Source of the DNA: Sphingobacterium sp. xlx-96
Lineage (GTDB): Bacteria; Bacteroidota; Bacteroidia; Sphingobacteriales; Sphingobacteriaceae
Assembly: GCF_011007365.1 (NCBI RefSeq)
Contig: NZ_WFKM01000013.1
Location: forward strand, 124,001 to 188,000
DNA length: 64,000 nucleotides
Direction of reading: 5' to 3'
A program made the position numbers and the translations under genes. Each line of letters starts with the position of its first letter. The first letter of the stretch is position 1. Positions 26,179-37,240 of this stretch are shown here, one piece after another. Under the pieces are notes generated by a model. That model worked only from the letters and a program-made list of their open reading frames with translations. It had not been told where the DNA came from and did no database searches.

Positions 26179-27051
26179 ATGAAAAAAAGTATACTACATT
26201 TTATTTTACATATGATGTCCAAGATGCCTTTTTGGATGCTATATGGGATCTCAGATGTATTGTACATTTTGATTTATCATGTTCTCGGATACCGCAAGAA
26301 GATCGTGTTTAGAAATCTACGCAACTCTTTTCCCGAAAAAAGCGAAGCGGAGATCCAGACCATTGCCAAGCAGTTTTACCGTTATTTTCCCGACATTATT
26401 GTAGAGGTTGTAAAGATGTTCAGCATCAAGAAAGCTGATGTCGAAAGGCGTATCGAACTTCTCAATCCAGAGGAGGTGTACAGGCATTTTGACGCAGGGC
26501 GGGCAGTGATCGGAGTTACGGCGCATTATGGCAACTGGGAGCTCGGAATACATCGCTTGTCGCTGATGACCGATTTTGCTAGACTCATAATCTATAAGCC
26601 ATTAAACAACGAGGACATCAATCAGATTTATAACGGTGTGCGCACTCGATTTGGTGCTACTATGGTTCCGATGAAGCAGATTTTAAGGCACATTGTACGA
26701 CTCAAAAATACGCCTCACATCAGTATGTTTGTAGCCGATCAGACCCCGATGTACCAGGATTCGGATTACTACATGACCTTTCTCAATCAAGAGACATTAG
26801 TCTATACCGGTACAGAGCGTATTGCCAAGATAACAAATAGTCCTGTTGTTTATTGTCATATTGGACGAAAGGCAAAAAGAGGACATTATTTTTGTAAATT
26901 TACCACTTTAGTAGAAACGCCTTCTATGTATGCGGATCACGAAATCACGAAAATTCATAATGAATTTACCGAACAGATCATACGTGATACACCAGCCTAT
27001 TGGTTATGGTCGCACAATAGATGGAAAAGACAGCGAAAAGATAAAGCATGA
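26179..27051 (+). CDS. Lysophospholipid/lipid A-type acyltransferase (HtrB/LpxL family)
   Basis: A 290-aa inner-membrane acyltransferase that adds a secondary acyl chain to lipid A or a related lipid. An N-terminal membrane segment (about 3-38) is followed by KKIVFRNLRNSFPEKSEAEI, the catalytic H-x4-E motif in TAHYGNWELG, and the substrate block MFVADQTPMYQDSDYY with the GTERIAKITNSPVVYCHI strand. The C-terminal WLWSHNRWKR is the classic family ending. It overlaps the glycosyltransferase gene by 4 bases (ATGA), so both probably act on the same envelope lipid or glycan. Confidence 0.9.
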   Translation: MKKSILHFILHMMSKMPFWMLYGISDVLYILIYHVLGYRKKIVFRNLRNSFPEKSEAEIQTIAKQFYRYFPDIIVEVVKMFSIKKADVERRIELLNPEEVYRHFDAGRAVIGVTAHYGNWELGIHRLSLMTDFARLIIYKPLNNEDINQIYNGVRTRFGATMVPMKQILRHIVRLKNTPHISMFVADQTPMYQDSDYYMTFLNQETLVYTGTERIAKITNSPVVYCHIGRKAKRGHYFCKFTTLVETPSMYADHEITKIHNEFTEQIIRDTPAYWLWSHNRWKRQRKDKA

Positions 27052-28088
27052 CACAATACCCTAAGGTAGCCGTTGTAATATTAAACTGGAATGGCAGATA
27101 TTTCTTAGAAAAGTTTCTGCCATCTGTATATAACACTACGTATCCTAATATAGAATTTATACTGGGCGACAATGCCTCATCCGATGATTCCATTGATTTC
27201 GTCCGGTCCAATTTTCCCCAGATCAGAATCATCCAAAATACGGAAAATCTCGGCTTTGCCGGAGGCTACAATAAGATCTTAGAGCAGGTAGAAGCCGAGT
27301 ACTATGTGTTATTAAACTCCGATGTTGAAGTCAGTCCAGGGTGGATCGAACCCGTCATCGAGACGATGATGCAGGAGTCCTTCGTTGCGGCTCAGCCTAA
27401 AATCCGCTCCTTTCATCAAAAAGAGTACTTCGAACACGCCGGTGCTGCGGGCGGTTATCTGGATATCTATGGATATCCTTTCTGTCGCGGTCGTATCTTA
27501 AATACCGTTGAGATCGATTCCGGTCAATATGATACCACCAAGGAGATATTTTGGGCCACAGGAGCTGCCTTGTTTATAAAGTCAGCTGTCTGGAAGGAAG
27601 TACAAGGTTTTGATGCCGATTTTTTTGCACACATGGAAGAGATAGATCTATGTTGGCGATTAAAAAAGCTGGGATACAAAATCGGCTACTGTCCACAGAG
27701 TACCGTGTATCATGTCGGCGGGGGCACACTCAATACGAGTAACCCTAAAAAGACCTACTTAAATTTTAGGAACAACCTGGTCATGCTGCAAAAAAACCTC
27801 TCCTTCTGGACAGCGGTGTGGGTGATATTTGCACGCCTTTGGTTAGACCTTATAGCACTGATGCATTTTTTTATGGAAGGAAAGGCGAGAGACGCCTGGG
27901 CCATCAGTAGAGCACATCAGTACTTTTTCCTGAATTTCTTTAAAAATGCTTCAAAAAGGAAAAAAACTCCTCCGGCTTACAATAAAGTTGGTCTTTACAA
28001 AAAATGCATCATTTGGGAGTATTATATGAACAAAATGCAGCGTTTCTCAGACTTGCCTGCAAATAATTTCCCATTAACGGAGAAATAG
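27048..28088 (+). CDS. Family 2 glycosyltransferase
   Basis: A 346-aa GT-A fold glycosyltransferase. N-terminal VAVVILNWNGRYFLEKFLPS is followed by the nucleotide-sugar loop GDNASSDDSIDFV and NTENLGFAGGYNKIL; the acid metal site is in LLNSDVEVSPGW; the acceptor/catalytic block FFAHMEEIDLCWRLKKLGYKI has the ED/ExxxxRW-like pattern. A hydrophobic segment (about 255-280) may associate with the membrane. Close to rhamnosyltransferase-type GT2 enzymes of surface polysaccharide synthesis. Coupled by a 4-base overlap to the acyltransferase. Confidence 0.9.
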   Translation: MTQYPKVAVVILNWNGRYFLEKFLPSVYNTTYPNIEFILGDNASSDDSIDFVRSNFPQIRIIQNTENLGFAGGYNKILEQVEAEYYVLLNSDVEVSPGWIEPVIETMMQESFVAAQPKIRSFHQKEYFEHAGAAGGYLDIYGYPFCRGRILNTVEIDSGQYDTTKEIFWATGAALFIKSAVWKEVQGFDADFFAHMEEIDLCWRLKKLGYKIGYCPQSTVYHVGGGTLNTSNPKKTYLNFRNNLVMLQKNLSFWTAVWVIFARLWLDLIALMHFFMEGKARDAWAISRAHQYFFLNFFKNASKRKKTPPAYNKVGLYKKCIIWEYYMNKMQRFSDLPANNFPLTEK

Positions 28089-28108
28089 CGAATGCAGTGA
28101 CGCCCGTT

Positions 28109-30210
<2,102 letters not shown>

Positions 30211-30245
30211 TAACTTACAACATATTTAAATCAGAATCAACGAAA

Positions 30246-31124
30246 ATGAATGAGATTCAGGGCGCGGGTGTAGCATTAGTTACCCCATTTAATGCAGATG
30301 GAACAATTGATTTTGAGGCTTTGGGCCAACTCATAGAGCTTCAGATCAATCAAGGAATGAATTACTTAGTGTCACTAGGCACCACTGGAGAGACGGCGAC
30401 ATTAAACTCTGAGGAACGAAAGAAGATCTGGAAATTTACGGCCGATAAGGTCAATGGCCGAGTTCCTTTGGTCGCCGGTATAGGCGGCAATAATACGATG
30501 GAAACAGTACGTCAGATTGAAGAGTTTGATTGTGCAGGGTATTGCGCAATACTCTCTGTATCGCCCTATTACAATAAGCCGACTCAAGAAGGGATTTATC
30601 AACATTACAAGGCTATAGCCGAAGCGTCCAAGTTACCGGTAATTCTTTACAATGTACCAGGGCGTACCGGTAGCAATATGACCGCAGAGACCACCCTCCG
30701 ACTAGCCAATGATTTTTCCAATATCGTCGCTATTAAAGAAGCATCGGGCAATTTTGCACAGTTTTCAGAAATATTAAGAGACAAGCCCGAGGGTTTTGTG
30801 TTAATATCAGGCGATGATCCTGTGACCCTTCCTATGATGGCTATGGGAGCCGTTGGCGTCATATCTGTAGTCGGCAATGCATACCCTCGCCTAGTGTCCA
30901 CGGTAACCAAGCTGTGTGCTGAAGGTAGATATACAGAAGCTAGAAGTATACACAACAAGCTGTTGCGTATTACGGACTTATGCTTTGTGGAAGGTAATCC
31001 TGCCGGGGTTAAATATATTTTAAAACGTATCGATATCGGTCAGGACGTCTTACGTCTTCCATTGGTTCCTATCAGTGACAAGACCAAGGCCGCAATTGAT
31101 GCGGAAATGAAAGTATTATCTTAA
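30246..31124 (+). CDS. dapA: 4-hydroxy-tetrahydrodipicolinate synthase
   Basis: A 292-aa class I aldolase that condenses pyruvate with aspartate semialdehyde in lysine and meso-DAP synthesis. Schiff-base Lys164 is in VAIKEASGN, Tyr135 in LYNVPGRTG, and the substrate loop is SLGTTGETATL. Normal length. It follows ligA by 35 bases on the same strand and may share its transcript. Confidence 0.96.
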   Translation: MNEIQGAGVALVTPFNADGTIDFEALGQLIELQINQGMNYLVSLGTTGETATLNSEERKKIWKFTADKVNGRVPLVAGIGGNNTMETVRQIEEFDCAGYCAILSVSPYYNKPTQEGIYQHYKAIAEASKLPVILYNVPGRTGSNMTAETTLRLANDFSNIVAIKEASGNFAQFSEILRDKPEGFVLISGDDPVTLPMMAMGAVGVISVVGNAYPRLVSTVTKLCAEGRYTEARSIHNKLLRITDLCFVEGNPAGVKYILKRIDIGQDVLRLPLVPISDKTKAAIDAEMKVLS

Positions 31125-31136
31125 CAAAAAGCCCAT

Positions 31137-31195
31137 AACACTCAAAAAGTGTTTACAGCAATTCGTCTCCAGGCATCAACGGTCCGGAGACGAAT
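31137..31195 (+). other. Tandem hairpins after dapA
   Basis: AACACT (31137-31142) pairs with AGTGTT (31148-31153), and ATTCGTCTCC (31161-31170) pairs perfectly with GGAGACGAAT (31186-31195) around a 15-base loop. No T-run follows the second, so it is either a weak terminator or a structured leader of the gene at 31296. Confidence 0.45.
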
Positions 31196-31295
31196 ATACC
31201 TCCTGCCCTCTTCCATACCATTTTATTTAACATCGTTTTTTCATTATTATAAACATTCTAGTATCTTTAATCTATCAAGTAATTGTTTAATAGAT

Positions 31296-31703
31296 ATGAC
31301 AGATACAAATCTTACCCCAAAACGAAGAGGATCCAAGTTAAAGAGCTTTTTAGGATGGGCACTTCTGGTACTCGTATTAATCGGCAGTGGTCTTGTCTAT
31401 TTCAAATACTATTTTGTTTTTGGCGAGGGCGTCAAATCAGGTTATCTCAATTATGCCGTAAAAAAAGGAAACCTCTTCAAGACCTACGAGGGCAAGCTTA
31501 TTCAAGAGGGGTTTGGTAGCGGAAGAGCCGGGACATTGACCAGCAATGAGTTTGTTTTCTCCGTCGAGAGCGATTCTATATTTACCCAATTGGAGGCTAA
31601 TAGCGGCAAGTTTTTCGACCTGCATTATAAAGAGTACCATGGTGTCATTCCCTGGCGTGGCAACACCAAGTATATTGTAGATCGCATTGTACAAATGAAA
31701 TAA
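31296..31703 (+). CDS. Small membrane-anchored protein of unknown function
   Basis: A 135-aa protein, conserved in Bacteroidota and often mislabelled as 6-phosphogluconate dehydrogenase. A basic N-terminus is followed by one membrane helix (about 16-38, FLGWALLVLVLIGSGLVYF) and a soluble domain with LNYAVKKGNLFKTYEGKLIQ and LHYKEYHGVIPWRGNTKYIV. The start at 31296 is preferred; the upstream in-frame extension (to 31149) has no protein-like character and covers the hairpins. It sits 38 bases before the DUF5103 gene. Confidence 0.75.
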   Translation: MTDTNLTPKRRGSKLKSFLGWALLVLVLIGSGLVYFKYYFVFGEGVKSGYLNYAVKKGNLFKTYEGKLIQEGFGSGRAGTLTSNEFVFSVESDSIFTQLEANSGKFFDLHYKEYHGVIPWRGNTKYIVDRIVQMK

Positions 31704-31741
31704 CAGTGGTATACAGCCGTAATCAGCGTCAACCCTTCTTT

Positions 31742-33061
31742 ATGTTTAAAATCAAACCATTCTTTGTCTTTTTTCTTCTTTTGCAGTTAGCGTTGGTCGC
31801 CCAAGCGCAAAAGAAGAAAAAGAAGCGTGTTTATGTCGAGCAGTCTCCAAAGCAGGAATTGCTGTATAAAGATTTCAACTATCTCCGCGACATACAGTCC
31901 GTACAGCTCTATCCTACGGGCAAGGAAAGCCAGCTGCCTATATATACATTAGGAGATACAGAGCTTCTGAACCTCTCGTTTGATGATCTGAGGGCCGACG
32001 TTCGCAGTTATTACTACAGCATTGAACACTGCAATGCCGATTGGACACAGAGCCGCTTATCATCCCTGGACTATGCCGAAGGATACAATGAAGACCGAAT
32101 CATCGAAAGTCAACAATCCCAGGGTACCTTACAGCCTTTCACACATTACAAAACTGTATTTCCGAATGAATACGTGAAGCCCAAGGTTGCTGGCAACTTT
32201 CTACTCAAAGTATATGAAGATGCCGACAAAGAAAGACTCATTCTTACCCGAAGATTTTACGTGGTCAAGCCTTTGGTAGCCATCGAAAGCCAGGTGATGG
32301 CTTCAAGCTTTGCCAACAAACGTCTGACGAACCAAAAGCTAAATGTAACGATAAAAACAGGATTAACGATAGCTAACCCACACCGAGACATACAGATACA
32401 TGTCCTTCAGAACCAACGCCCCGATAATAGGATGGTGCTTAAGACCCCTATGTTTATAGGCACAAGTGAAATCAAGTATAACAATAGCGAAACCCTTGAT
32501 TTTCTGGGTAATAACGAGTTTCGCTATGCTGACCTACGTTCTTTTAAAGGAGGTTCGGCACAGATCCAGGATATCCGTATAGACAGCCTTGTGGATATCC
32601 TATTGTTTACCGACAAGAACAATAACGGAGAGACCTATGCGACCACTTACGATGAGAACGGTAAATTCTATATACGGAATCTCGATTACGCCCAGGAAGA
32701 CATCAGTGCTGACTATGCAGACGTCACCTTCTCCCTAGAGGCAAAGGAAGATATCGGTGGATCGATTTATGTGGTTGGAGGATTCAATAACTACCAGCAG
32801 ACATCGTATAACCGGTTGCAATACAATGCTAAAAGTCAGAATTGGGAAGTAACACTAAAGTTAAAGCAGGGGCTTTACGACTACGAGTATGTGTTGGTCA
32901 CTCCTGAAGGAAAGACCATCACGGATGCTTTTTCAGGCAGCCATTTTCAGACCGGCAATGATTATCAAATTCTGGTCTACTACCGTCGCACCGGAACCTA
33001 CTGGGATGAATTGCTAGGTGTCGGCACAGCTGCTATCAATAATAAAGAAAACAAAAATTAA
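31742..33061 (+). CDS. DUF5103 / type IX secretion system plug-domain protein
   Basis: A 439-aa exported protein (signal peptide MFKIKPFFVFFLLLQLALVAQAQ) matching the DUF5103 family, named after the plug that closes the type IX secretion translocon. Landmarks are DIQSVQLYP, YYYSIEHCNADWTQSRLS, GNFLLKVYEDAD and the C-terminal CBM-like SIYVVGGFNNYQQTSYNRL with LKQGLYDYEYVLV. Periplasmic. The ATG at 31742 opens the signal peptide; the frame continues upstream to 31706 without support. The permease gene starts 8 bases later. Confidence 0.85.
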   Translation: MFKIKPFFVFFLLLQLALVAQAQKKKKKRVYVEQSPKQELLYKDFNYLRDIQSVQLYPTGKESQLPIYTLGDTELLNLSFDDLRADVRSYYYSIEHCNADWTQSRLSSLDYAEGYNEDRIIESQQSQGTLQPFTHYKTVFPNEYVKPKVAGNFLLKVYEDADKERLILTRRFYVVKPLVAIESQVMASSFANKRLTNQKLNVTIKTGLTIANPHRDIQIHVLQNQRPDNRMVLKTPMFIGTSEIKYNNSETLDFLGNNEFRYADLRSFKGGSAQIQDIRIDSLVDILLFTDKNNNGETYATTYDENGKFYIRNLDYAQEDISADYADVTFSLEAKEDIGGSIYVVGGFNNYQQTSYNRLQYNAKSQNWEVTLKLKQGLYDYEYVLVTPEGKTITDAFSGSHFQTGNDYQILVYYRRTGTYWDELLGVGTAAINNKENKN

Positions 33062-33069
33062 CCAAGATT

Positions 33070-34506
33070 GTGAACGATAACAATAAAGATCAAAAATTAA
33101 AACGGGGACTTACCAATAGGCACATTCAGCTTATTGCTTTAGGTGGAGCTATAGGCACGGGGCTATTTTTAGGTATCGGAAAAGCGGCTGTATTGGCAGG
33201 CCCCTCCGTATTATTGGGCTACGCTATTGCTGGCATTATTGCTTTTTTCATTATGCGTCAGCTGGGAGAGATGGTGGTCGACGAACCTGTTTCCGGCAGC
33301 TTCTCCTTCTTTGCCAACAAGTATTGGGGCGGCTTTGCAGGTTATGCATCCGGGTGGAACTACTGGGTACTTTACATCCTTGTTAGTATGGCGGAGCTTA
33401 CGGCTATTGGTGTGTATGTACAATTCTGGTGGCCCGAAATTCCATTATGGGTATCCAGTCTTTTCTTTTTTATCGTCGTCAATGCGATCAACCTTGCTTC
33501 TGTAAAAGTATATGGAGAGACCGAGTTCTGGTTTTCTATTATCAAGGTCGTCGCCATCATTGCGATGATCATATTTGGGGCCTATCTACTCATTTCAGGT
33601 TCAGGGGGTGAGACGGCAACGGTCACCAACCTCTATAACGATGGAGGCTTCTTTCCAAAAGGATGGTTAGGCACCGCCGAGGACGGTAGTTACCAGGGGC
33701 TTCTAGCTGCGCTAGTGATGATCATGTTCTCATTCGGGGGTCTCGAACTTGTTGGGATCACCGCCGCTGAGGCCGAGAATCCAGAGAAGAATATTCCAAG
33801 AGCGACCAACCAAGTGTTGATCCGGATCCTTATTTTCTATGTAGGAGCCTTGTTTATTCTATTTTCATTAATGCCTTGGCGTAGTATCAATGCCGATACG
33901 AGCCCTTTTGTCGAAGTATTCAACTCCCTTAATTCTTATCAATTCACACTGTTTGGCAAGACATACTTCTTTACGACCATCATAGCCAATGTGCTCAATC
34001 TAATCGTGCTTACAGCGGCCTTATCTGTGTATAATAGCTCCGTATATAGCAATTCCAGAATGCTTTACGGCCTAGCCGAGCAGGGCAATGCGCCTAAGTT
34101 TCTGAATAAGGTGAATAAGAACCACGCGCCTACTGCAGCCATTTTAGTATCAGCTGCCTTGGTCGCCATTTGTATCGTTGTCAACAAACTAATACCCGAA
34201 AAAGCCTTAGAAATATTAATGTCTCTGGTTGTATCATCCCTGATCATTAACTGGATTATGATTAGCTGGACCCATATTTACTTCAAAAAACAAAAGATAA
34301 AAGAAAACAAGAAAACCCTATTTCCTAGTTTATTCTATCCTTTTAGTAATGTGATCTGTCTTTTATTCCTGTCAGGCGTTTTGGTGATGATGTGGTTTAC
34401 CGGCTTGAAGATATCTGTCGAGCTCATCCCGATATGGTTGATTCTCTTGTATGTCAGTTACCTGATCGTCAATGCACGCAAACAAAAGGCCCATAAACTA
34501 TCTTAA
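33070..34506 (+). CDS. Amino acid permease (APC superfamily, AAT type)
   Basis: A 478-aa inner-membrane symporter with 12 predicted helices. The AAT signature is at the start: LKRGLTNRHIQLIALGGAIG, then GTGLFLGIGKA, EMVVDEPVSGSFSFFANKYW, GWNYWVLYILVSMAELTA and, in helix 6, MIMFSFGGLELVGITAAEAENPEKNIPRA. It likely imports neutral or aromatic amino acids with protons. It begins with GTG at 33070, the only start that keeps the full N-terminus. A strong terminator follows at 34521. Confidence 0.92.
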   Translation: MNDNNKDQKLKRGLTNRHIQLIALGGAIGTGLFLGIGKAAVLAGPSVLLGYAIAGIIAFFIMRQLGEMVVDEPVSGSFSFFANKYWGGFAGYASGWNYWVLYILVSMAELTAIGVYVQFWWPEIPLWVSSLFFFIVVNAINLASVKVYGETEFWFSIIKVVAIIAMIIFGAYLLISGSGGETATVTNLYNDGGFFPKGWLGTAEDGSYQGLLAALVMIMFSFGGLELVGITAAEAENPEKNIPRATNQVLIRILIFYVGALFILFSLMPWRSINADTSPFVEVFNSLNSYQFTLFGKTYFFTTIIANVLNLIVLTAALSVYNSSVYSNSRMLYGLAEQGNAPKFLNKVNKNHAPTAAILVSAALVAICIVVNKLIPEKALEILMSLVVSSLIINWIMISWTHIYFKKQKIKENKKTLFPSLFYPFSNVICLLFLSGVLVMMWFTGLKISVELIPIWLILLYVSYLIVNARKQKAHKLS

Positions 34507-34520
34507 TAACTATACGATAT

Positions 34521-34557
34521 AAAAGCAGGCTCCGATTATTTCGGGGCCTGCTTTTTT
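34521..34557 (+). terminator. Intrinsic terminator of the permease gene
   Basis: AAAAGCAGGC-T-CCGA (34521-34534) pairs with TCGGGGCCTGCTTTT around a short ATTATT loop, followed by a T-run to 34557. It may work in both directions, since the minus-strand fragment at 34570 points toward it. Confidence 0.85.
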
Positions 34558-34569
34558 GTTCTATTTCCC

Positions 34570-34914
34570 CTATTTTGTGATGATCTCTAAAGCCTTTTCT
34601 ATAAAGGGATCTCGCTTTTGTAACACATCATTCAGGGTGTAGTCTACTTCATAATCTGGCGTGATACCGTCGAGGTGGTGTTTAGTGCCATCCGAGTTTA
34701 TGACTTTTATTCCCGAAAAAGTAACCATAATTCCTCCTGGGAGATATTGATAGTTGATATTTCCGTTAGCCCCTGACGTATGTTTACCAATTAAGGTGCC
34801 CACTTTCCAGTATTTTATTGCATCTAGGAATGTCTCAGGAGCACTTTGAGTCGATTCGGAGACTGTGAACAGTCGTTTTTGAGAATAATTATCAACAAAT
34901 GCAGAACTTTTCAC
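34570..34914 (-). pseudogene. C-terminal fragment of an S41 family peptidase
   Basis: About 114 codons matching only the end of S41 (C-terminal processing/tricorn-like) peptidases. It includes SESTQSAPETF (nucleophile region), VGTLIGKHTSGANGNINYQYLPGG and DGITPDYEVDYTLNDVLQKRDPFIEKALEII. The PDZ and N-terminal parts are missing. The homology stops at about 34905, exactly where the leader repeat of the NTF2-like gene begins (34908), so the peptidase gene was cut by the event that brought that cassette. A GTG at 34914 gives an open frame but is unlikely to be a real start. Confidence 0.75.
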
Positions 34915-34997
34915 CGAAGCAATCTCTTCTTTCGCCGAAAAATAAAATCATTTGGTCGAAAGACCGTTTCCGACCTGCGCAATCCCTCCTATTTTTG
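34908..34997 (+). repeat. Promoter/leader repeat, copy 1 (upstream of NTF2-like gene A)
   Basis: Shares CTTTTCACCGAA, TTTCGCCGAAAAATAAAATC and ATTTGGTCGAAAG with copies at 44394-44485 and about 46171-46239, ending in the -7 element TATTTTTG (34990-34997). It is more diverged than the other two copies (AGACCGTTTCCGACC here). The distance from -7 to ATG is 161 bases here and 63 in the other copies, so about 98 bases of extra leader lie at 35010-35140. Confidence 0.7.
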
Positions 34998-35158
34998 AAT
35001 CAGCAATTACCACAAAGCAGGCATCGGAGAAAAAAGTTGATAAAATATGGTTGATGCTAGAAAGAATAAATAAAACAACAAGCAGGCGCAACCTCCATAA
35101 TAGAACTAGCGTCTTAAGGATAAAAGAAACTACTACCATTTAAAAAAACATTATTCAG

Positions 35159-35584
35159 ATGAAAAAGATTATCGCAACCATCGCAACAGTATTCATTCTC
35201 GCCCTATCATTTAATGCTTCGGCCAAAACGGCCTTTAATCCATTGAAAGACGTCAGCGCCCTGAAAATTGCCCTTACCTATGTAGAAGCTATAACAATAG
35301 GTAACACCGAGTTCAACAAGTATCTATTTGCCCCGGACTTTGAATACCGCGTCGCCAGCACGGATCAGGTACACAACCGTGCGACCTATTTAAAGTTTCT
35401 GAAAGGCAATAAAGGGTTAAAGTACAACTGCAAGACCAGTTACGAAATATTGGATCAGACAGGTCCTACCTGTATGGCCAAGGCAAGCATGCAATTCGAG
35501 AAATTCACCCGTATAGACTACATTACGCTGCTGCAGACCCCAGATGGCTGGAAAGTCAGCAAAGTGGTAACAACATACGCTTAG
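35159..35584 (+). CDS. Exported NTF2-like protein A
   Basis: A 141-aa protein with a signal peptide (MKKIIATIATVFILALSFNASA) and a small alpha+beta domain of the nuclear transport factor 2/DUF4440 kind: KIALTYVEAITIGNTEFNKYL, FAPDFEYRV, YNCKTSYEILDQTG, FEKFTRIDYITLLQTPDGWKVSKVV. Function unknown; such folds bind small ligands or act as enzyme-like scaffolds. One of three paralogs in the window (others at 44549 and 46303). Nearby terminator at 35620-35642. It is the most diverged copy. Confidence 0.8.
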   Translation: MKKIIATIATVFILALSFNASAKTAFNPLKDVSALKIALTYVEAITIGNTEFNKYLFAPDFEYRVASTDQVHNRATYLKFLKGNKGLKYNCKTSYEILDQTGPTCMAKASMQFEKFTRIDYITLLQTPDGWKVSKVVTTYA

Positions 35585-35619
35585 TATTTTGTGATTTTTA
35601 CTGTAAATTATATGTTTAG

Positions 35620-35642
35620 GCCCCGAGCGATCGGGGCTTTTT
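35620..35642 (+). terminator. Intrinsic terminator of NTF2-like gene A
   Basis: GCCCCGA (35620-35626), GCGA loop, TCGGGGC (35631-35637), then five Ts to 35642. Confidence 0.9.
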
Positions 35643-35784
35643 ATTTGGAAAAAGAATATAAGCAGCACGCTCTTAGCGTAAATCATCCGGGCTATCGGTC
35701 CCCTGAAGACAGACGAAAGCCCGGCGAAAAATTACCCGTGTGCCCTCAGGTGAATAGCTGGTACCTAGACTTTCGTAGGTAGAT

Positions 35785-37230
35785 TTACCTTACCGTTTTC
35801 AATTGATTCAACAATTCATCCATATCGCTAGGGCGTTTAGCATCCCAATTTACGATTTTGCCTGTCTTGTCAAAAATCAGATAACGGGGTATTCCGTTAA
35901 AACCTGGAACTTTATCGCGTATATCTTTTGCCAAAGCTTTGTTAGCACGCAGATTAATCCCTTTCAAGGGATAGCCCTGTACCATTTCTCTCCATTTGGC
36001 ATCCGCATTATCGTAGTCTATAGATAGGTACACCGGCATTATGCCCATCTTTTCCATCGCACCATGCAATTTGATACTATATTGCAGCTCCGCCCGGCAT
36101 GGGCCACACCAGGTTGCCCAAAGATCTACATAAGCGACAGCTCCTTTCAGACGCTCACCAAGTTCAGCTAAAGTATTTATATGGGCAAAATCTTCTAAAA
36201 ATTCAACACACGCATCGCTTTTGCCTATTCTGTTATGGTAGTCTTGCACCTCTTCAACTGCAGGTTTTAACGGCAAAATCAATTTACTATTAGGGTACTG
36301 CTGTACAAAATCGGTCCAATTAGCGAGCCAAGCTTTCTCATTGTCCTTACTTGCTAAACCATCCGCTATACACGTTGCCCAGGCGTATTCGAGCGTCTCA
36401 TCTTTCAACAGAGGTTTAAATGTATTAATCATTTCCAGTGAATAGGGTAAGTCTCTTTGTGTCAAAGGTTTGTTCATCAGGCGGAGCAAGCTATGATATC
36501 GCCCCAAGTGCGAATTAAACAACGGACTCTTTATCCAGTCTGCATTTGTATTTAAGTCACTATAGATATCTTGCCATACCTTTAAATAGCTTGGATCAGG
36601 CAAATTTTGAGTATCAGGTTCCGGACTAAACACATGCGATCGCATCTTGAAGAAAATAGCAGTAGACAACAGAAGCTTATAATATAGCTCTGCTTCTATC
36701 TGAACCCTATTGTAAAAGTCTTTATCTATTTTACCCTGCTCCAATAAAGCTTTAAATTGCGCAACATCGACGTTTTTCAAGCTGTCACAAACCTCCACCC
36801 TTTTCTCAGCCCGAGGATAGACTTCCAGCACCTCATATCTGCTACGCGTATCATCAGAATATAGTTTATTGTAAAGCTCTTGTCCAGATCCGTTAGCCCC
36901 ACTTATCTTGTACGTATTGTCGGGGCCAAAATCTACATCCAGGCGATCACCAGGTTTTACCCATACATAAACGTAGCGAAAATCGTTCACCACCCTTACC
37001 ATGCCCTCTTTGTTTATGTCAAATTCAATAACCGCCTCCTTGTTCGGTGCCATCTGACTCGAGCGCTGATTTTCCTGAAAATAGTTGCCATCGATAGGGA
37101 TCGAGATCCTAACCTCCTTGTCGGCAGCGTGCGCATTATGTACTTTTATAATTGTTTTTTGTTGCGCATAAAGCGTTGTGACGGCCATCAAGGCCGCACA
37201 CAACACATAACATTTATAGCTTAATCCCAT
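35785..37230 (-). CDS. TlpA-like thioredoxin-fold protein of SusCD locus 1
   Basis: A 481-aa exported thiol-disulfide protein. Signal peptide (about 1-22, CYVLCAALMAVTTLYAQ), an N-terminal DUF4369-like beta domain (about 25-130, KPGDRLDVDFGPDN), a helical middle (about 140-340) and a C-terminal thioredoxin domain with the active site WCGPCRAEL in VDLWATWCGPC (about residue 376) and the cis-proline region GFNGIPRYLIFDKTGKIV. It should act in the periplasm on disulfides or thiols. It lies 10 bases downstream of the SusD gene, so it belongs to the same operon. The substrate is unknown. Confidence 0.85.
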   Translation of the reverse strand: MGLSYKCYVLCAALMAVTTLYAQQKTIIKVHNAHAADKEVRISIPIDGNYFQENQRSSQMAPNKEAVIEFDINKEGMVRVVNDFRYVYVWVKPGDRLDVDFGPDNTYKISGANGSGQELYNKLYSDDTRSRYEVLEVYPRAEKRVEVCDSLKNVDVAQFKALLEQGKIDKDFYNRVQIEAELYYKLLLSTAIFFKMRSHVFSPEPDTQNLPDPSYLKVWQDIYSDLNTNADWIKSPLFNSHLGRYHSLLRLMNKPLTQRDLPYSLEMINTFKPLLKDETLEYAWATCIADGLASKDNEKAWLANWTDFVQQYPNSKLILPLKPAVEEVQDYHNRIGKSDACVEFLEDFAHINTLAELGERLKGAVAYVDLWATWCGPCRAELQYSIKLHGAMEKMGIMPVYLSIDYDNADAKWREMVQGYPLKGINLRANKALAKDIRDKVPGFNGIPRYLIFDKTGKIVNWDAKRPSDMDELLNQLKTVR

Positions 37231-37240
37231 GTTTGAATTT

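Noticed and set aside
31149..31295. Longer start for the small membrane protein at 31296
   Set aside because: The extension would translate the intergenic hairpins and place the membrane helix far from the N-terminus, unlike relatives.
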